A stretch of 64,000 bases of DNA from Sphingomonas_E sp042693015 (GTDB lineage Bacteria; Pseudomonadota; Alphaproteobacteria; Sphingomonadales; Sphingomonadaceae). The notes under the pieces were generated by a model, which was given only the letters and a program-made list of their open reading frames with translations, was not told where the DNA came from and ran no database searches. This document shows positions 45,961 to 55,590 of the stretch, piece by piece. How positions within the stretch are numbered: position 1 is the first letter of the stretch; each line of letters starts with the position of its first letter. The stretch spans positions 1,302,001-1,366,000 of the forward strand of contig NZ_CP170544.1 of NCBI RefSeq assembly GCF_042693015.1, read 5' to 3'. Position numbers and translations under genes: made by a program.

Positions 45961-47186
45961 CGGTCGCACTCCCCGAACACGATATCCATCGCGCCAAGGA
46001 TGGCGGTGATGTCGGCGAGCATGTGGCCCTTCGCCATGAAGTCCATCGCCTGCAGATGGCTGAACGCGGTCGGCCGGATCTTGCAGCGATAGGGCTTGTT
46101 GGTGCCATCAGCGACCAGATAGACGCCGAACTCGCCCTTGGGGCTTTCGGTCGCGACGTAAACTTCGCCCGCGGGGACGTGGAAGCCCTCGGTATAGAGC
46201 TTGAAGTGATGGATCAGCGCTTCCATCGACTGCTTCATCTCAGCCCGCTTGGGCGGCACCACCTTGCGGTCGAGCGAAGCGATCGGGCCTTCCGGCATCT
46301 GCTGGAGGCACTGCTTCATGATCCGCGCCGACTGGCGGACCTCCTCCACGCGCACCATGAACCGGTCGTAGCAGTCGCCCTTCGTGCCCACCGGCACGTC
46401 GAATTCGACCTTGTCATAGGCGTCGTAAGGCTGGCTCTTGCGGATATCCCAGGGGATGCCCGAGCCGCGGATCATCGGGCCGGAAAAGCCCCACTTGATC
46501 GCGTCTTCCTTGGAAACGACGGCAATGTCGACGTTGCGCTGCTTGAAGATGCGGTTGTCCGCGACCAGGCTGATCGCATCTTCCAGCAGGGTCGGCAGCC
46601 GCGTGTCGAGCCAGTCGCCGATGTCGGTCAACAGCTTCAGCGGCACGTCCTGATGGACGCCACCGGGGCGGAACCAGGCCGCGTGCATGCGGGCGCCGGA
46701 CGCGCGCTCGAAGAAGCCGAGGCAATCCTCGCGGATCTCGAACAGCCACAGGTTCGGCGTCATCGCGCCAACGTCCATGACGTGCGAACCGAGGTTCAGC
46801 ATGTGGTTGCAGATGCGCGTCAGCTCCGCGAACAGCACACGCAGATATTGCGCGCGTTCCGGCACTTCGAGACCCAGCAGCTTCTCGATCGCGAGCACAT
46901 AGCTGTGCTCCATGCCGAGCGGCGAGCAATAGTCCAGCCGGTCGAAATAGGGCAGCGCCTGCAGATAGGTCTTATATTCGATCAGCTTCTCGGTGCCGCG
47001 ATGGAGCAGGCCGACATGCGGATCGGCGCGCTCGACGATTTCGCCGTCCATCTCCAGCACCAGGCGCAGCACGCCGTGCGCGGCCGGATGCTGCGGGCCG
47101 AAGTTGATCGTGTAGTTCTGGATCTCCAGGTCGCCGACCGTCTGGGCGGTGTCCGGGGTCAGATCATCATAGGTCGTGGCCATCAC
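45957..47186 (-). CDS. nuoD: NADH-quinone oxidoreductase subunit D
   Basis: 409 aa 49-kDa homologue, lines the quinone site. FGPQHPAAHGVLRLVLEMDGE, HVGLLHRGTEKLIE and the C-terminal DIVFGECDR are diagnostic. GTG 47186 gives a GTGA overlap with nuoC; ATG 47183 is the alternative. Confidence 0.97.
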   Translation of the reverse strand: MMATTYDDLTPDTAQTVGDLEIQNYTINFGPQHPAAHGVLRLVLEMDGEIVERADPHVGLLHRGTEKLIEYKTYLQALPYFDRLDYCSPLGMEHSYVLAIEKLLGLEVPERAQYLRVLFAELTRICNHMLNLGSHVMDVGAMTPNLWLFEIREDCLGFFERASGARMHAAWFRPGGVHQDVPLKLLTDIGDWLDTRLPTLLEDAISLVADNRIFKQRNVDIAVVSKEDAIKWGFSGPMIRGSGIPWDIRKSQPYDAYDKVEFDVPVGTKGDCYDRFMVRVEEVRQSARIMKQCLQQMPEGPIASLDRKVVPPKRAEMKQSMEALIHHFKLYTEGFHVPAGEVYVATESPKGEFGVYLVADGTNKPYRCKIRPTAFSHLQAMDFMAKGHMLADITAILGAMDIVFGECDR

Positions 47187-47845
47187 TTCTTGACCTCATC
47201 GGCCTTCAGCGGCGTCGGCGCGCCCTTGGCTTCGGGCTGCGCCTTCTCGTCGCCGGGCAGGATATATTCCGCACCTTCCCACGGGCTCATGAAGTCGAAG
47301 CTACGGAAGTCCTGCGCCAGCTTCACCGGCTCATAGACGACGCGCTTATGCTCTTCCGAATAACGCAGCTCGACGAAGCCGGTCAGCGGGAAATCCTTGC
47401 GCTGCGGATGACCGCGGAAGCCATAGTCGGTCAGGATGCGGCGCAGGTCCGAATTGCCGGCAAACAGCACGCCGTACATGTCGTAAACCTCACGCTCCAG
47501 CCAGCCGGCGACCGGCCAGATGCCCGTCACGCTCGGCACCGGCGTCACGTCGTCACAGGCGACATGCACGCGCAGGCGGTGGTTCTTGGTCAGGCTGAGC
47601 AGGCAATAGACCACCTCGAACCGCGGATTGCGGTCCGGCCAGTCGACCCCGGCGATCTCCATGAGCTGCTGATAGGCCAGCTCGTCGCGCAGGATGATCA
47701 TCGCCTCGACCAGCGTTTCCGCACGGACGTGGAGCGCGATCTCGCCCACTTCCTCGCGCGCATGGACCAGGCGATCGCCGAGCGCGGCCTTCGCCGCATC
47801 GACCACGCCCGCGTTGGACGCATATTTCGGGAAGGACAGGCTCAC
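47183..47845 (-). CDS. nuoC: NADH-quinone oxidoreductase subunit C
   Basis: 220 aa 30-kDa homologue. ERFEVVYCLLS-type strand, PSVTGIWPVAGWLEREVYDMYGV, then RILTDYGFRGHPQRKDFPLTG. Separate from nuoD, as in other alphaproteobacteria. The GTG start overlaps nuoB as GTGA. A charged tail of about 20 residues follows the conserved part. Confidence 0.96.
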   Translation of the reverse strand: MSLSFPKYASNAGVVDAAKAALGDRLVHAREEVGEIALHVRAETLVEAMIILRDELAYQQLMEIAGVDWPDRNPRFEVVYCLLSLTKNHRLRVHVACDDVTPVPSVTGIWPVAGWLEREVYDMYGVLFAGNSDLRRILTDYGFRGHPQRKDFPLTGFVELRYSEEHKRVVYEPVKLAQDFRSFDFMSPWEGAEYILPGDEKAQPEAKGAPTPLKADEVKK

Positions 47846-48387
47846 CGTTCGATCGTCCCTTCGCGACGGATCTTCCGCTGCAACTGCATCACGCCATAGA
47901 GCAAGGCTTCAGCGGTCGGCGGGCAGCCGGGAACATAGATGTCGACCGGGATGATCCGGTCGCAGCCGCGCACCACCGAATAGCTGTAATGATAATAGCC
48001 GCCGCCGTTCGCGCAGCTGCCCATCGAGATGACATATTTCGGCTCGGACATCTGGTCATAGACCTTGCGCAGAGCCGGGGCCATCTTGTTGCAGAGCGTG
48101 CCCGCGACGATCATCACGTCCGACTGGCGCGGAGACGCGCGCGGCGCGGCGCCGAAACGCTCCATGTCATAGCGCGGCATGTTGACGTGGATCATCTCGA
48201 CCGCGCAGCAGGCAAGGCCGAAGGTCATCCACCACAGCGAACCCGTACGCGCCCACTGGAACAGTTCCTCGGTCGAGGTGACGAGGAAACCCTTGTCATT
48301 CACCTGGCTCTGCAGATCGACGAAGAAGTCCTGATCGGGCTGCTTCACCACAGCGCCGCCGGTCTGGGCCGAAAGCTCTACTCCCAT
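47842..48387 (-). CDS. nuoB: NADH-quinone oxidoreductase subunit B
   Basis: 181 aa, binds cluster N2. GLACCAVEMIH gives the paired cysteines; SMGSCANGGGYY and VPGCPPTAEALLYG the other ligands. ATG 48387 lies inside the 3' end of nuoA (10-base overlap); the longer open frame upstream is nuoA in another frame. Confidence 0.97.
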   Translation of the reverse strand: MGVELSAQTGGAVVKQPDQDFFVDLQSQVNDKGFLVTSTEELFQWARTGSLWWMTFGLACCAVEMIHVNMPRYDMERFGAAPRASPRQSDVMIVAGTLCNKMAPALRKVYDQMSEPKYVISMGSCANGGGYYHYSYSVVRGCDRIIPVDIYVPGCPPTAEALLYGVMQLQRKIRREGTIER

Positions 48388-48758
48388 TCCAGCGCTCCCT
48401 TCTTCCACGCATAAATGAAGCCGATAGTCAGTTCGGCGAGGAAGATCATCATCGCCAGCCAGCCGGCAAAACCGATCGCGCCCAGCGAGACCGCCCACGG
48501 ATACAGGAAGGCTGCTTCGAGGTCGAAGATGATGAACAGGATCGCGACGAGGTAGAAGCGCACGTCGAACTGGGCGCGGCTGTCCTCGAACGCGGGGAAC
48601 CCGCACTCATATTCGGTGAGCTTGTCGGGATAGGGCTTGTCCGCTCCCGTGAATTTCGCTGCCACGATCGGCAGGAACACGAAGGCGGCGGAAAGCACGA
48701 TCGCGACGCCCAGGAAGAGCAGGATCGGCAGATATCCGGCGGCAACCGACGCCATCAT
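48378..48758 (-). CDS. nuoA: NADH-quinone oxidoreductase subunit A
   Basis: 126 aa, three helices. KLTEYECGFPAFEDSRAQFDVRFYL is the conserved loop and FIIFDLEAAFLYPWA the second helix. First gene of the nuo operon; the 179-base gap upstream should hold the operon promoter. ATG 48755 is an equivalent start. Confidence 0.97.
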   Translation of the reverse strand: MMASVAAGYLPILLFLGVAIVLSAAFVFLPIVAAKFTGADKPYPDKLTEYECGFPAFEDSRAQFDVRFYLVAILFIIFDLEAAFLYPWAVSLGAIGFAGWLAMMIFLAELTIGFIYAWKKGALEWE

Positions 48759-48819
48759 TCATCTCCGCTTGTGCGATTCCGTATCCGACGGAGCGACCGT
48801 CAGCGCGGAAATCGCGGCA

Positions 48820-48850
48820 AAAATCAAAACCGGCCGGAATCCGGCCTTTC
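48820..48850 (-). terminator. Terminator of the beta-propeller gene unit
   Basis: On the minus strand a GGCCGG-N3-CCGGCC stem (48831-48847) followed by GGTTTTGATTTTT. It separates the upstream minus-strand unit (48938-50152) from nuoA. Confidence 0.75.
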
Positions 48851-48937
48851 GGCCCGGCTTCTAGGCACGCTGCACTCGCGAAGCAAGGCTCCGAAGCCCT
48901 GAGAATGATTCGCAATTCCGTCGCGGCAGCGTCGCGC

Positions 48938-50152
48938 TCAATTCGGCAGGCGCAGCGCCCGGATGGGAGTGGGCTTTGGCGGCGCATTGCCGATGGGGAC
49001 GCCCTTCAATCCGAACCGCTCCCACTGGCCGTCGGCGACGAAAAGCAGGTTGTCGCCCGCGATCACGCCCAAGGTCGGTTCGGGCCAGTCGGGATTCGAC
49101 CGCCCGAGAATCTCGATCGCACGAACGGTGAGCCCGTCCGATCCCAGCCGCAGCCTGATGATCCGCCGCGGATTGGTGCCGTTCTGGATGGCGATCAGAT
49201 CGCTCTTGTGGCGCACCAGCCCATCCACGCCGTCCAGCATCGCCGGCTTGGCCGCGGCGAGCCTGCTCAGCGCCTTGCGCCGTAGATCATAGACGGCGAT
49301 GCCATAGCCATAATCGGCGATGTAGAGCAGCTTGCCGTCCCTGGAGAAAGCCAGCCCCTGCGGGCTGCGGAAACGGCCCGGCGGCAGCAGATCCTGAACC
49401 TTGTCGCAACCCGGCGCGCAGACATGGATTGCGCCCGTCTCGCCATTGCTGACATAGACGGAGCCATCGGCCGCGACCGCCAGGTCGCCGGGAGATCCCG
49501 TGGCAATCGGCACGCGGCGAACCACCGTCAGCCGGTCGAGATCGACTGCGATCAGCCCGCGAAACGCCTTTTCCGGCTTCGCTACCTGCTCGGCCAGCCC
49601 CGATGTCAGCCATAGCAGACGCCGCGGCGCATCCACCGCCATGCCGAACAGCCCACCGACCGGCCCTTGCAACGGCACCGTCCGCCAGGTCTTGCCCTCG
49701 CGCACCAGCAGCCGCCCGTCGATCACCGTGCTCGCGAACAGGCGTTGGGTCTTGGCGTCCCACGCCACGCCTTCGACGATGCGATGCTCGGCCGGAATCT
49801 CGGCCTCCAGCACGCTCAAGGTCACCGCATCGACATTGTCGTCGAACTGCCGCGACAGGGCATCCCGTTGTTCGGGGTCAAGGAAGGGCGCGATGCGGGC
49901 GCGGCTTTCCGGCCTCAAGCCGCTACCCATCGCGGCCAGCGTGGCTGCGCCCTTGGCAACGGCCTGCTTGTCGCCCTTCTCGATCGCGTCGCCGATCGCG
50001 CCGCGCAGCACCATCGCGCTTTCGGGAAAATGCGCGGGGTCCGCCGCTTCGGCAGGCGAATCCGGCCAGGGAGCCCGTGAACCTGACGCCATGGCGCCAA
50101 GGCAAACGGCCCCCAATATCAGGAGCGCAGGCCCGATCAGCCTGCGCCGCAT
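48938..50152 (-). CDS. Exported beta-propeller (NHL/SMP-30-like) protein
   Basis: 404 aa. N-terminal hydrophobic segment (LIGPALLILGAVCLGAMASG), a short helical stretch to about residue 110, then repeated propeller blades: EGVAWDAKTQRLFASTV, PGDLAVAADGSVYVSNG, SPQGLAFSRDGKLLYIADYG and DGVDGLVRHKSDLIAIQNG. Such proteins bind small molecules or act as lactonases, but metal ligands are not evident. It follows the inositol-phosphatase gene after 1 base, so they are co-transcribed. Confidence 0.85.
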   Translation of the reverse strand: MRRRLIGPALLILGAVCLGAMASGSRAPWPDSPAEAADPAHFPESAMVLRGAIGDAIEKGDKQAVAKGAATLAAMGSGLRPESRARIAPFLDPEQRDALSRQFDDNVDAVTLSVLEAEIPAEHRIVEGVAWDAKTQRLFASTVIDGRLLVREGKTWRTVPLQGPVGGLFGMAVDAPRRLLWLTSGLAEQVAKPEKAFRGLIAVDLDRLTVVRRVPIATGSPGDLAVAADGSVYVSNGETGAIHVCAPGCDKVQDLLPPGRFRSPQGLAFSRDGKLLYIADYGYGIAVYDLRRKALSRLAAAKPAMLDGVDGLVRHKSDLIAIQNGTNPRRIIRLRLGSDGLTVRAIEILGRSNPDWPEPTLGVIAGDNLLFVADGQWERFGLKGVPIGNAPPKPTPIRALRLPN

Positions 50153-50153
50153 C

Positions 50154-50978
50154 TCAGCGTGGAGCCTTCAGCGCGCCGCCCACCAGCTTGTGCAGCTTGG
50201 AATGGAGCGTGTCGTTGGCGGCCAGGAATTCGCTGCGATCGATCGCGCGGTCACCGCCGCGGAAATCGGTGACGAAGCCGCCCGCCTCACGCACCATCAA
50301 CATGCCGGCAGCGACATCCCACACGGCGAGATCGCTTTCCCAGAAGCCGTCGAAACGGCCGGCCGCCACCCAGGCGAGATCCAGCGACGCCGCGCCGAAG
50401 CGGCGGACACCGGCCACTTCCGGCGCCACCGCGGCAAAGATCGCGCTCCACTGCTTCATGTCGCCATGGCCGGCATAGGGAATGCCGGTGGCGATCAATG
50501 CGTCCAGCAGATCACGCCGCGCCGAAACGCGCAGCCGGCGATCCTGCAGCCAGGCGCCGCGCCCCTTTTCCGCCCAGAAGCTTTCGTCGGTCAGCGGCTG
50601 ATAGACCAGGCCGTGTGTGATCTCGGTCTTGCCGCCCGCCCCGCGCGGATCCTCGACCGCGATCGAGATCGCGAAATGCGGAATGCCGTGGAGGAAGTTG
50701 GAGGTGCCATCGAGGGGATCGACGATCCAGCGCGGCTTGTCGGGATCGCCCTCGACCAGCCCGCGCTCCTCCATCACGAAGCCCCAGTCGGGCCGGGCCT
50801 TCTTCAGCTCCTCATACAGCGTCTGTTCGGCGCGCTGGTCGGCCATCGACACGAAGTCGGCCGGGCCCTTGCGGCTCACCTGAAGCTGCTGGACTTCGTT
50901 GAAGTCGCGACGCAGGCGCGGGCCGGCCTTGCGGGCGGCGCGTTCCATGACAGTGATCAGGCCGGAATGGGCAACCAT
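50154..50978 (-). CDS. suhB: Inositol monophosphatase family protein (SuhB-like)
   Basis: 274 aa. Lithium-sensitive phosphatase motifs: EERG with the metal Glu, WIVDPLDGTSNFLHG (DPxDGT) and SDLAVWDVAAGMLMVREAGG (WDxAAG). It hydrolyses inositol-1-phosphate or related sugar phosphates; SuhB proteins also act in rRNA transcription in enterics. ATG 50978 has GGAG 7-8 bases upstream; a 5' extension would cover the ribosome site. Confidence 0.92.
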   Translation of the reverse strand: MVAHSGLITVMERAARKAGPRLRRDFNEVQQLQVSRKGPADFVSMADQRAEQTLYEELKKARPDWGFVMEERGLVEGDPDKPRWIVDPLDGTSNFLHGIPHFAISIAVEDPRGAGGKTEITHGLVYQPLTDESFWAEKGRGAWLQDRRLRVSARRDLLDALIATGIPYAGHGDMKQWSAIFAAVAPEVAGVRRFGAASLDLAWVAAGRFDGFWESDLAVWDVAAGMLMVREAGGFVTDFRGGDRAIDRSEFLAANDTLHSKLHKLVGGALKAPR

Positions 50979-51085
50979 TTCAATCTCCACCCGCCAGCTT
51001 GCCGGAAGGTTCCTGTGCAATAAACAAAGAAGTGGGCGATCGCTTCATGCGGACGCCCACTTCCGGATACCGAAGAAGGCAAATA

Positions 51086-51649
51086 TCAGTCCGCGCGGCG
51101 AACATATTCCTGGCTGTAGACATCGACGACGATGCGCGTGCCGCTCGAAATATGCGGCGGCACCATCACGCGCACGCCATTGTCGAGCAGCGCCGGCTTG
51201 TAGCTGGAAGAAGCGGTCTGGCCCTTCACCACCGCGTCAGCCTCGACGATCGTCGCTTCAACCGTATCGGGAAGCTGCACGTTGATCGGCTCTTCCTCGT
51301 AAAGCTCCATCACCACGTCCATGCCGTCCTGCAGGAAGGCGGCGGCATCCCCCAGCTGATCGCGCGGCAGCGTGATCTGGTCATAGGTTTCCTTGTCCAT
51401 GAAGGTCAGCGTATCGCCATCCGCGAACAGGAACTGGAAATCCTTGGTGTCGAGACGCACGCGCTCCACCGTTTCGGCCGAGCGGAAGCGGACATTGTTC
51501 TTGCGGCCGTCGCGCAGGTTCTTCATCTCGACCTGCATATAGGCGCCGCCCTTGCCGGGCTGGGTGTGCTGGATCTTGACCGCACGCCAGATGCCGCCTT
51601 CATATTCGATGATATTGCCGGGACGGATATCGACGCCGCTGATCTTCAT
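51086..51649 (-). CDS. efp: Elongation factor P
   Basis: 187 aa, three OB-like domains. KISGVDIRPGNIIEYEGG and the loop HTQPGKGGAYMQVE, whose Lys (about residue 34) is the modification/ribosome-acting position. C-terminal signature GTRIVVDVYSQEYVRRAD. It relieves stalling at polyproline; several proteins here are proline-rich. No modification enzymes (epmA/B, earP) are nearby. Confidence 0.96.
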   Translation of the reverse strand: MKISGVDIRPGNIIEYEGGIWRAVKIQHTQPGKGGAYMQVEMKNLRDGRKNNVRFRSAETVERVRLDTKDFQFLFADGDTLTFMDKETYDQITLPRDQLGDAAAFLQDGMDVVMELYEEEPINVQLPDTVEATIVEADAVVKGQTASSSYKPALLDNGVRVMVPPHISSGTRIVVDVYSQEYVRRAD

Positions 51650-51750
51650 GGGTCAGGTCTCGTGTTCAGGATTTGAAAGAGCAGGCGCGGCCTTTAGCCT
51701 CACGCGGCTTTTCCGGCAAGCGCCGCATAAAGGCGGCCGTTTGCGCATGA

Positions 51751-51782
51751 GAAAAAGGCGGCCGGGATTTCGCCCGGCCGCC
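51751..51782 (-). terminator. Rho-independent terminator of the TIM-barrel protein gene
   Basis: Minus-strand GGCGGCCGGG-N6-CCCGGCCGCC, a perfect 10-bp stem, followed by TTTTT (51752-51756). It lies 42 bases after the stop at 51824. Confidence 0.92.
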
Positions 51783-51823
51783 ATCGAGTTTCGGTCATGG
51801 ATTCGCCCGATCGGGCGGCCCCA

Positions 51824-53494
51824 TCAGTAAGCCTTGGCGAGATAGTCCGCCGCGGCCTGGCGCTTCGGCGTCTCGGCCATCGGCTGGCCGGCATATTCGC
51901 GCATGCCCCAGGCACCATACTGGCTGATCGGGCCGGTCGAGTTGAACAAGGTCATCGCGTCCGCGCCCTGGGTCCGCCACGCGGCCAGATACTTCTTGTA
52001 AAGACCATACATCCGCGGATCGCGATTGATGGCGGTGACGAGCGCGACATTGCCCGAATGCACGACATGCTGACCACCTTCATAGGTGATGTAACGCTTG
52101 CCATACCGGGTCGCGACCGCCTTGTTCTCGATCGCCTTGGCGATCGTCGCGTCGACGTCCGCGTTCAGATAGGCGAAGATGTTGTTGAGGTCGGTGATCG
52201 TCGCCCGCGTGCCGCCGAAGGTGCCGCCACCGAAATAGGGTGCCGTCGCCAGCGCGTCGACATATTGGGCGGTGTCGCCATATTTCAGGATCTGTTCGGC
52301 CACCCACGGATTGGCGTTCTGGCTCGAAACCACGCGAACCAGCCGCGACCGGTCCGCCTTGAACACGTCAGTCCAAATCTTCTGCATCCACGACGTCTTC
52401 TGCGAGTAACGGTACATCGCGGCGTCGCCGGGCGACGTCGACAGGCCCATGGCGAGACCTTCGTCGCGCGCCTGCAGCGTTACCTTGAAGCCCCAGTTCC
52501 ACACCTCGTTCGACATCTCGACATAGACCTTGCGGCCCGGCTCGAGATTGTCGCGGACATAGGTGGCGAAGCGGCGGATATAGTCCTCGTCCGCATTCCA
52601 CGGCATGGAGAACCAGGCATCGGTATCGGTCTGGTTGGCGAGTGCCACCATATATTCGACCGAGACACCCAGCGTGCCGGCCTGGTTCAGCGTCTGCGGC
52701 GTCACGCGCGTCGCCCAGGTCACGGGCGCATTGGCGTTGGTGTTCTGCCAATCCATGAAGCGCAGGATCTTGTAGCCCTGCAACTGCTGCAGATACTGCG
52801 CCGAGAACAGGGCCGTTGCCGACGCATCCTTCTCGCGACAATCGATCTGGCGAATCGGATCAGCCTTGTCCGTCTGGGTGATCGACACCCAAACCGTCTT
52901 GGCCTTGCCGGCGCCCGACGGCGCCCAATCGAATTCGAAGGCGTTGGTGGAGCGCGCGATGCCGCTCACCGAGCCGCCTGGCGTCAGCGTGCCCTTGCCG
53001 GTCCAGGTGCAGCGGATGCGCGTCGCGCTGGCCCCCATCGCACCTTCCGGCGGCACAAGCATCAGATGGGCATATTCGCCGGTCAGCAGCGAAATGACGT
53101 TGCCATTGGCATCGAGTTGCGCGGGATTGAAGGTCTGCCAGCCGGAGATACCCGGACGCTGGCTGCCAAAGCTGGCCCCCTGCGCCAGGTTCATCAGCGC
53201 GCGGTCCTGCATGTAATAGTTCGGCGACGACAGGTTGACGCCCAGCGCGGAAGGATCGGGCCGTGCGGGCTCGGTCGGCGTCGGCGGGGTCGGCTGGGTG
53301 CTGCCATTGTTCCCGGTCGGAACCTTCGTGACAGGCGAGCTTGTCGGCTTAAGTGACGGCAGAGAAATCGATGCCGTCAGGCCGGACAAAGTCAAAGTAG
53401 CAGCGGAGGCAATGCCAATAACGGCAAATGCTGATATAGAACCGATAGTTACACGGCCCGCCTTTTTAGCGGATTGGGATGCGACTCGTGCCAT
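51824..53494 (-). CDS. Secreted glycosidase-like (TIM-barrel) protein
   Basis: 556 aa. N-terminal hydrophobic signal (VTIGSISAFAVIGIASAATL), a Thr/Pro-rich linker (about residues 50-80), then ALGVNLSSPNYYM. The C-terminal two thirds look like a clan GH-A barrel: ILRFMDWQNTNA, VEYMVALANQTDTDAWFSMPW, VYVEMSNEVWNWGF (an NE pair suited to be acid/base) and YITYEGGQHVV (a Glu suited to be nucleophile). It may act on a polysaccharide such as cellulose or exopolysaccharide. It has its own terminator and divergent promoter region. I do not recognise a precise family. Confidence 0.8.
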   Translation of the reverse strand: MARVASQSAKKAGRVTIGSISAFAVIGIASAATLTLSGLTASISLPSLKPTSSPVTKVPTGNNGSTQPTPPTPTEPARPDPSALGVNLSSPNYYMQDRALMNLAQGASFGSQRPGISGWQTFNPAQLDANGNVISLLTGEYAHLMLVPPEGAMGASATRIRCTWTGKGTLTPGGSVSGIARSTNAFEFDWAPSGAGKAKTVWVSITQTDKADPIRQIDCREKDASATALFSAQYLQQLQGYKILRFMDWQNTNANAPVTWATRVTPQTLNQAGTLGVSVEYMVALANQTDTDAWFSMPWNADEDYIRRFATYVRDNLEPGRKVYVEMSNEVWNWGFKVTLQARDEGLAMGLSTSPGDAAMYRYSQKTSWMQKIWTDVFKADRSRLVRVVSSQNANPWVAEQILKYGDTAQYVDALATAPYFGGGTFGGTRATITDLNNIFAYLNADVDATIAKAIENKAVATRYGKRYITYEGGQHVVHSGNVALVTAINRDPRMYGLYKKYLAAWRTQGADAMTLFNSTGPISQYGAWGMREYAGQPMAETPKRQAAADYLAKAY

Positions 53495-53820
53495 TTTTAT
53501 TGATCACCTCTATCCGGGCGGCGCCCCCACTCGCCAGGAAGCCTGTGAATGCCGGCCCAGGTCATAACGAGTGGTTAAAGTTTGGCTGTTCACCTTGCCT
53601 TAAGGACGATTGTCGGTGAGCCGGTATTATGGAGAGACGGATCGCGGAACTTTCCCGCCTGAAGACGGGCGCAAGTAATGCGGCCGATTACCTGTAGAAT
53701 ATCGCAAGTTGCCGCCGGACCGGCGAATCGCCAGCGGGGCCGCGCCGGTCCTGCCGCCCCTTGGAGCATCCGGGCTTTTCGTTAAAAGCGTCGCAGTCCT
53801 TCTATCGGAGCCTTATCCGC
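53495..53820. other. Divergent intergenic region, no gene seen
   Basis: 326 bases between the glycosidase-like gene (-) and the DUF885 gene (+). It must hold both promoters. A GGTGATC ribosome-type site precedes the minus-strand gene (about 53500-53510). An open frame from 53761 continues into the DUF885 gene but precedes its signal peptide. No clear operator seen. Confidence 0.5.
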
Positions 53821-55572
53821 ATGATCCGCACGGTCGCGCTCGCTGCATGGCTTGCCACGCTTTCCCTGCAGCCACTCCCCGCTTTTGCAACAGTGCCGGC
53901 GCCGCCGCGGAGCGCCGAGGCCGACGCCCGGCTCCGCGCTATATATACGGTCGAATGGGACTGGCGGATGGACCAGTTCGCCATGCTGAAAGACGAAAGC
54001 GGCTGGAACGCCACGGACGATCACCTTCCCCGGGTCGATCCGGCCACCCAGGCCGCGCGCCTGGTTTACTGGACGAACGTCCTGAAGCAGCTCGACGGCC
54101 TCTCACCATCCTTGCTCTCTGCCGAGGAACGCACCAACTACGCCGTCTTCCGCACCAGTGTGGAGGCGCTGGCCAACGACGTCCGCTTCAAGGGCTATGA
54201 AATGCCCTTCAACAGCGATTCGAGCTTCTGGGCGCATCTCGCCCCCAGCCGCGGCTTCCGTACCGCAGACGAATATCGCCGCTACATCGCCCGCATGCGC
54301 GATGTGCCGCGTTACTTCGCCGAGCATGAAGCCAATATGCGCGCCGGCCTGAAGCGCGGCTTCAGCGTTCCGCGCGCGACGCTCGCCGGCCGCGACGCCT
54401 CGATCGCTTCCTTCATCGGCGCCGATCCCATGAAGAACCCCTTCATGGTCCCCTTCGCGCAGATACCCGACACCATTCCGGCCGCGACGCGCGAGGAGCT
54501 GCGCCAACAGGGCGAGGCAGCGCTCAACGAAGCGGTGGTCCCAGCCTACACCAAGCTGCTCGCCTTCATGCGCGACGACTATATGCCCAAGGCGCGGGCC
54601 ACGTTAGCGGCCGAGGCGATGCCCGACGGCAAGGCCTATTATGCTGCGCAAATCCGCGAATATACGACGCTCGATCTCACCGCCGCGCAGATCCACGCGA
54701 TCGGCCTGTCCGAAGTCGCGCGTATCGACGCTGAAATGCGCAAGGTGATGGCGAAAACCGGCTTCAAGAGCAGCTTCCCCGAATTTCTGAAATTCCTGCG
54801 CACCGATCCCCAATTCACTGCCAAGACCCCGCGCGAGCTGGTCAGCTATTCGACCTATGTCGCCAAGAAGATGGACGGCAAGCTCAAGGACGCCTTCGGC
54901 CTCTTGCCCCGTTACCGTTTCACCATCCTGCCGGTGCCCGATGCGATCGCCCCCTTCTGGACGGCAGGCCGCGGCGGGCTCGAGGCGTGCTGGATGAACA
55001 CCTATGATCTGCCGTCGCGGCCGCTCTACAACATCCCCGCCCTCACCCTCCACGAATGCGCGCCGGGCCACAGCTTCCAGGCCGCCCTCGCGCTCGAAGC
55101 GCCCGAGCGCCCCGATTTCCGGCGGGAGACCTATTTCTCGGGCTATGGCGAAGGCTGGGGCCTCTATACCGAATGGCTCGGCGGCAAGCTCGGCATCTAC
55201 GAAACGCCCTATGAGGAGTTCGGCCAGCTTTCCTACGAGATGTGGCGCGCCGCGCGCCTAGTGATCGATACCGGCGTCCATTCCAAGGGCTGGAGCCGCG
55301 ATCAGGCGATCGCCTATCTGCGCGACCACACCGCGCTTTCCGAACATGAGGTGGAGACCGAAGTCGACCGCTACATCAGCTGGCCGGGCCAGGCGCTCGC
55401 CTACAAGCTCGGCGAAATGACGATCCGGCGCCTGCGCAAGGAAGCCGAGGACAAGCTCGGCGAGAAGTTCGACCAGCGTCCCTTCCACGACGCGATCCTC
55501 GCGCTTGGCGGCGTGCCGCTGCCGGTGCTCGAGCAGCGCATCCACGAATTCATTGCGGCAGGCGGAAAGTAA
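53821..55572 (+). CDS. DUF885 family exported metallopeptidase-like protein
   Basis: 583 aa. Signal peptide MIRTVALAAWLATLSLQPLPAFA, a long helical body, and the zinc-peptidase-like motif LHECAPGHSFQ with a distal Glu in YFSGYGEGWGLYTEWL. This is the DUF885 signature, related to thermolysin-like/M32-type helical folds. Probably a periplasmic peptidase; the substrate is unknown. ATG 53821 is chosen because it begins the signal peptide. A 58-base gap precedes the GspC-like gene. Confidence 0.92.
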   Translation: MIRTVALAAWLATLSLQPLPAFATVPAPPRSAEADARLRAIYTVEWDWRMDQFAMLKDESGWNATDDHLPRVDPATQAARLVYWTNVLKQLDGLSPSLLSAEERTNYAVFRTSVEALANDVRFKGYEMPFNSDSSFWAHLAPSRGFRTADEYRRYIARMRDVPRYFAEHEANMRAGLKRGFSVPRATLAGRDASIASFIGADPMKNPFMVPFAQIPDTIPAATREELRQQGEAALNEAVVPAYTKLLAFMRDDYMPKARATLAAEAMPDGKAYYAAQIREYTTLDLTAAQIHAIGLSEVARIDAEMRKVMAKTGFKSSFPEFLKFLRTDPQFTAKTPRELVSYSTYVAKKMDGKLKDAFGLLPRYRFTILPVPDAIAPFWTAGRGGLEACWMNTYDLPSRPLYNIPALTLHECAPGHSFQAALALEAPERPDFRRETYFSGYGEGWGLYTEWLGGKLGIYETPYEEFGQLSYEMWRAARLVIDTGVHSKGWSRDQAIAYLRDHTALSEHEVETEVDRYISWPGQALAYKLGEMTIRRLRKEAEDKLGEKFDQRPFHDAILALGGVPLPVLEQRIHEFIAAGGK

Positions 55573-55590
55573 GGGCTCACCCCCTCCCAA

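Noticed and set aside
53761..53820. Longer start for the DUF885 protein
   Set aside because: It would put 20 polar residues before a clear signal peptide; ATG 53821 is better.
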